Origin: Legionella genomosp. 1
GTDB taxonomy: Bacteria; Pseudomonadota; Gammaproteobacteria; Legionellales; Legionellaceae
NCBI GenBank assembly: GCA_945901965.1
Contig: CAMDMN010000082.1
Location: 1 to 8,247, forward strand
Direction of reading: 5' to 3'
Length of the DNA stretch: 8,247 nucleotides
The position numbers and the translations under genes were made by a program. The notes under the pieces are model-generated. The model was not told the origin of the DNA. It searched no databases and saw nothing but the letters and a program-made list of their open reading frames with translations. Every line of letters begins with the position of its first letter. Within the stretch, counting starts at the first letter, position 1. Of this stretch, positions 7,100-8,247 are shown in pieces.

Positions 7100-7127
7100 A
7101 TTATACCGAGATGATTGTCGGCAGCAA
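7100..7127 (-). promoter_or_regulatory. Promoter of the gcv operon
   Basis: On the minus strand a perfect TATAAT (7105-7100) is preceded by TTGCTG (7127-7122) with a 16-base spacer, a reasonable sigma-70 arrangement. Transcription would start near 7092, leaving a leader of about 24 bases. The spacer begins with CCGA and ends in TCGG (7120-7117 and 7109-7106, joined by 7 bases), a short inverted repeat that could serve as an operator. That part is speculative. Confidence 0.6.
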
Positions 7128-7166
7128 GAGCGGAAATAAAATTTAAGATAATGTTTTTTGTATGAT

Positions 7167-7213
7167 TGGTAGGTCGTATAGAGATCGAACCTACGACCAA
7201 GAGATTAAGAGTT
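7167..7213 (-). pseudogene. Decayed 3' half of tRNA-Lys (anticodon CUU)
   Basis: Read on the minus strand, 7213-7167 resembles the second half of a lysine tRNA. It has an anticodon loop CTCTTAA (anticodon CTT), a variable region ending GGTC, T-arm GTAGG-TTCGATC-TCTAT, then acceptor ACGACCT and ACCA. Against the E. coli-type lysine tRNA end (ACGACCCACCA, T-stem closing with C61) the visible departures in the T-stem and acceptor are C-to-T changes. Two T-stem pairs become G-U, including the normally invariant 53-61 pair. The D-arm and 5' acceptor strand are absent: upstream lies the hairpin at 7218-7258. It is therefore not a functional tRNA. A 3' tRNA fragment of this length is what integration of an element at a tRNA gene leaves behind. 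The comparison sequence is from memory, so the exact mismatches need alignment. Confidence 0.65.
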
Positions 7214-7217
7214 ATAT

Positions 7218-7260
7218 GTTGACATCCTCCTCGTACTTTAGAGCAGTGAGGATATCAAAC
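7218..7260. mobile_element. Imperfect hairpin resembling an IS200/IS605-type transposon end
   Basis: GTTGACATCCTC (7218-7229) and GAGGATATCAAAC (7248-7260) form a stem of about 11 pairs with one C-A mismatch (G-U when read on the minus strand). A loop contains CTC/GAG. The motif GTTGACATCCTCCTCG followed by a TTTA-containing loop and a GAGGAT return arm resembles the right-end hairpins of TnpB-carrying IS200/IS605 elements. No tnpA or tnpB coding remnant is visible beside it. The ankyrin stop codon (7257-7255) lies inside the hairpin foot, so the structure could equally serve as a 3' hairpin of that gene. Classified by resemblance only. Confidence 0.45.
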
Positions 7261-8247
7261 CATATTTTGAACAACAACAGCATTATGCAACTTATCTACT
7301 AGCTGCATGGACTTAGTTTTGAGCGAAAAGAATCCCATTGCATATAAAGGTACTGAAACAGGAAAAGTAATAATGGCAAGAAGAAATGCAGCGAGTACTT
7401 TAGCCCATTCCCGGTGAGTCTCTAAAACGGGTTTAGCTGTTTTAATGGTGCTTTTTACGGTTTCCTGGAATGTACGTATTTTATCTTTTATGGCACCATC
7501 TTGATGAAAAAGATTAACTTTTGCATTAACACATTCCATTAACAGCGTCTTAGCTGCGTTTGTTGCAGCGGTATAATTTGGATTGTATAGCGATTTTTTC
7601 TGCATTAGTAGGTAATGCTCTCTAATGCATTGCATATGCTCATCAAAATGCATTGTAGCTAATATTCTTTTTATATCTTTGGTGTCTTTTTTTGATTGAT
7701 TAGATAAGGCTATCAATTGTTCAAGAAGATGAGGTCTTTCTATTGCAGCATAAGTTAAAACATTAGAGTAGATGCCATGAGATAGCTTACTCAGGCACTC
7801 AGTTTGCTCAGCTATTGGTAATGTTGTAAGCTTCATAAGAATCGGTGCGATAAATTCCGGATGCCTTTCTATGCTTAAGTCGAGAGCATTTTTTCCATCT
7901 TTATTTCTGGCATTAACTTTAGCACCCTTATCAAGTAATAACTTAACTACATCAGTTCTGCCATTTATAACTGCAAAATTTAATGGAGTATTATTTGCCC
8001 AACCTTTAGCTTCAAGATCCGCGCCTTTTTCTAATAAGCAAGTTACAGCCTCTTTATGACCATTGCTTGCGGCCCAATGCAATGCTCGACTTGAGTTTAA
8101 ATCTTGATATTCAATATTCACTAAGCCCGATTCTAATAATTTACGAATACTTTCATGATCATCCTTATGCAAGGCACGCATTAATGGCGTATAACCATGT
8201 TGACTTGAAGCATTCAAAATGGCTTTTTTTAATGCGTGGTCAGGCTC
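7255..8247 (-). CDS. Ankyrin-repeat protein with C-terminal membrane segment, 5' end off the right edge
   Basis: The frame is open to the window edge, giving 330 visible residues. A TTG at 8217 is not a credible start, because coding with ankyrin character continues upstream (EPDHALKKAI) and no ribosome binding site precedes it. Counting from the edge, ankyrin repeats cover about residues 17-140: HGYTPLMRA..., SSRALHWAASNGHKEAV..., NTPLNFAVINGRTDVVKLLL... and a weaker NALDLSIERH. A helical region without recognised motifs follows. A hydrophobic stretch at about 283-307 (WAKVLAAFLLAIITFPVSVP and the next residues) could form one membrane helix or a hairpin, before a short charged tail. Ankyrin proteins with C-terminal hydrophobic segments are common among Dot/Icm-secreted effectors of Legionella. 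Effector status here is inference from architecture. The end shows no glutamate-rich translocation signal. It stands alone upstream of the gcv promoter, separated by the tRNA remnant. Confidence 0.85.
   Translation of the reverse strand, partial: EPDHALKKAILNASSQHGYTPLMRALHKDDHESIRKLLESGLVNIEYQDLNSSRALHWAASNGHKEAVTCLLEKGADLEAKGWANNTPLNFAVINGRTDVVKLLLDKGAKVNARNKDGKNALDLSIERHPEFIAPILMKLTTLPIAEQTECLSKLSHGIYSNVLTYAAIERPHLLEQLIALSNQSKKDTKDIKRILATMHFDEHMQCIREHYLLMQKKSLYNPNYTAATNAAKTLLMECVNAKVNLFHQDGAIKDKIRTFQETVKSTIKTAKPVLETHREWAKVLAAFLLAIITFPVSVPLYAMGFFSLKTKSMQLVDKLHNAVVVQNMV

Noticed and set aside
7239..7247. Plus-strand TAGAGCAGT resembling a tRNA D-stem end beside the tRNA-Lys remnant
   Set aside because: It is on the opposite strand to the remnant, only 9 bases long, and fully explained as part of the hairpin loop and arm at 7218-7260.
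7069..7254. Glycine riboswitch upstream of gcvT
   Set aside because: No glycine-aptamer-like conserved elements were seen on the minus strand, and the space is taken by the promoter, tRNA remnant and hairpin.
7871..8059. Plus-strand open frame opposite the ankyrin gene
   Set aside because: Antisense to the ankyrin repeats, with low-complexity Leu/Ser-rich content typical of shadows.
8215..8217. TTG as the start of the ankyrin gene
   Set aside because: The frame stays open to the window edge with ankyrin-like residues and no ribosome binding site before the TTG, so the real start is outside the window.
1..8247. CRISPR array, rRNA or an intact tRNA
   Set aside because: No regularly spaced direct repeats, no rRNA-like sequence and no complete cloverleaf were found on either strand by eye.

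Overview
The window looks like a chromosomal segment from an AT-rich gammaproteobacterium of the order Legionellales, most likely Legionella or a close relative. This is inferred from the split glycine dehydrogenase (GcvPA plus GcvPB), an ankyrin protein with a C-terminal membrane segment, a dCache membrane sensor and several dispersed palindromic repeats. No species call is possible from the sequence alone.

Layout: (1) 1-1178, minus strand, is the N-terminal part of a membrane sensor (TM, dCache domain, TM, start of a HAMP-like linker) whose output domain lies off the left edge. (2) 1179-1479 is a divergent intergenic region with a palindromic repeat bracketed by an 11-bp direct repeat. (3) 1480-2184, plus strand, is a stand-alone C39/papain-like cysteine peptidase homologue. 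(4) 2185-2439 separates two convergent transcription units and holds a perfect 35-bp inverted repeat. (5) 7068-2440, minus strand, is a compact operon gcvT-gcvH-gcvPA-[YCII-domain gene]-gcvPB, with its promoter at about 7100-7127 and a leader too short for a glycine riboswitch. (6) 7160-7260 holds a decayed 3' half of a tRNA-Lys and an IS200/IS605-like hairpin. (7) 7255-8247, minus strand, is an ankyrin-repeat protein open at the right edge.

The operon encodes the T, H and P components of the glycine cleavage system. GcvPA/GcvPB decarboxylate glycine, lipoylated GcvH carries the aminomethyl group, and GcvT passes the C1 unit to tetrahydrofolate and releases ammonia. L protein (dihydrolipoamide dehydrogenase) is not in the window. 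The unexpected member is a 102-residue YCII-family protein placed between the two P-protein halves and overlapping gcvPB by 7 nt.

The tRNA remnant, the transposon-end-like hairpin and the effector-like ankyrin gene together suggest that an accessory or island segment begins just upstream of gcvT. I found no clearly new multi-gene system. The best leads are the YCII insertion in the gcv operon and the tRNA-Lys remnant/island junction.
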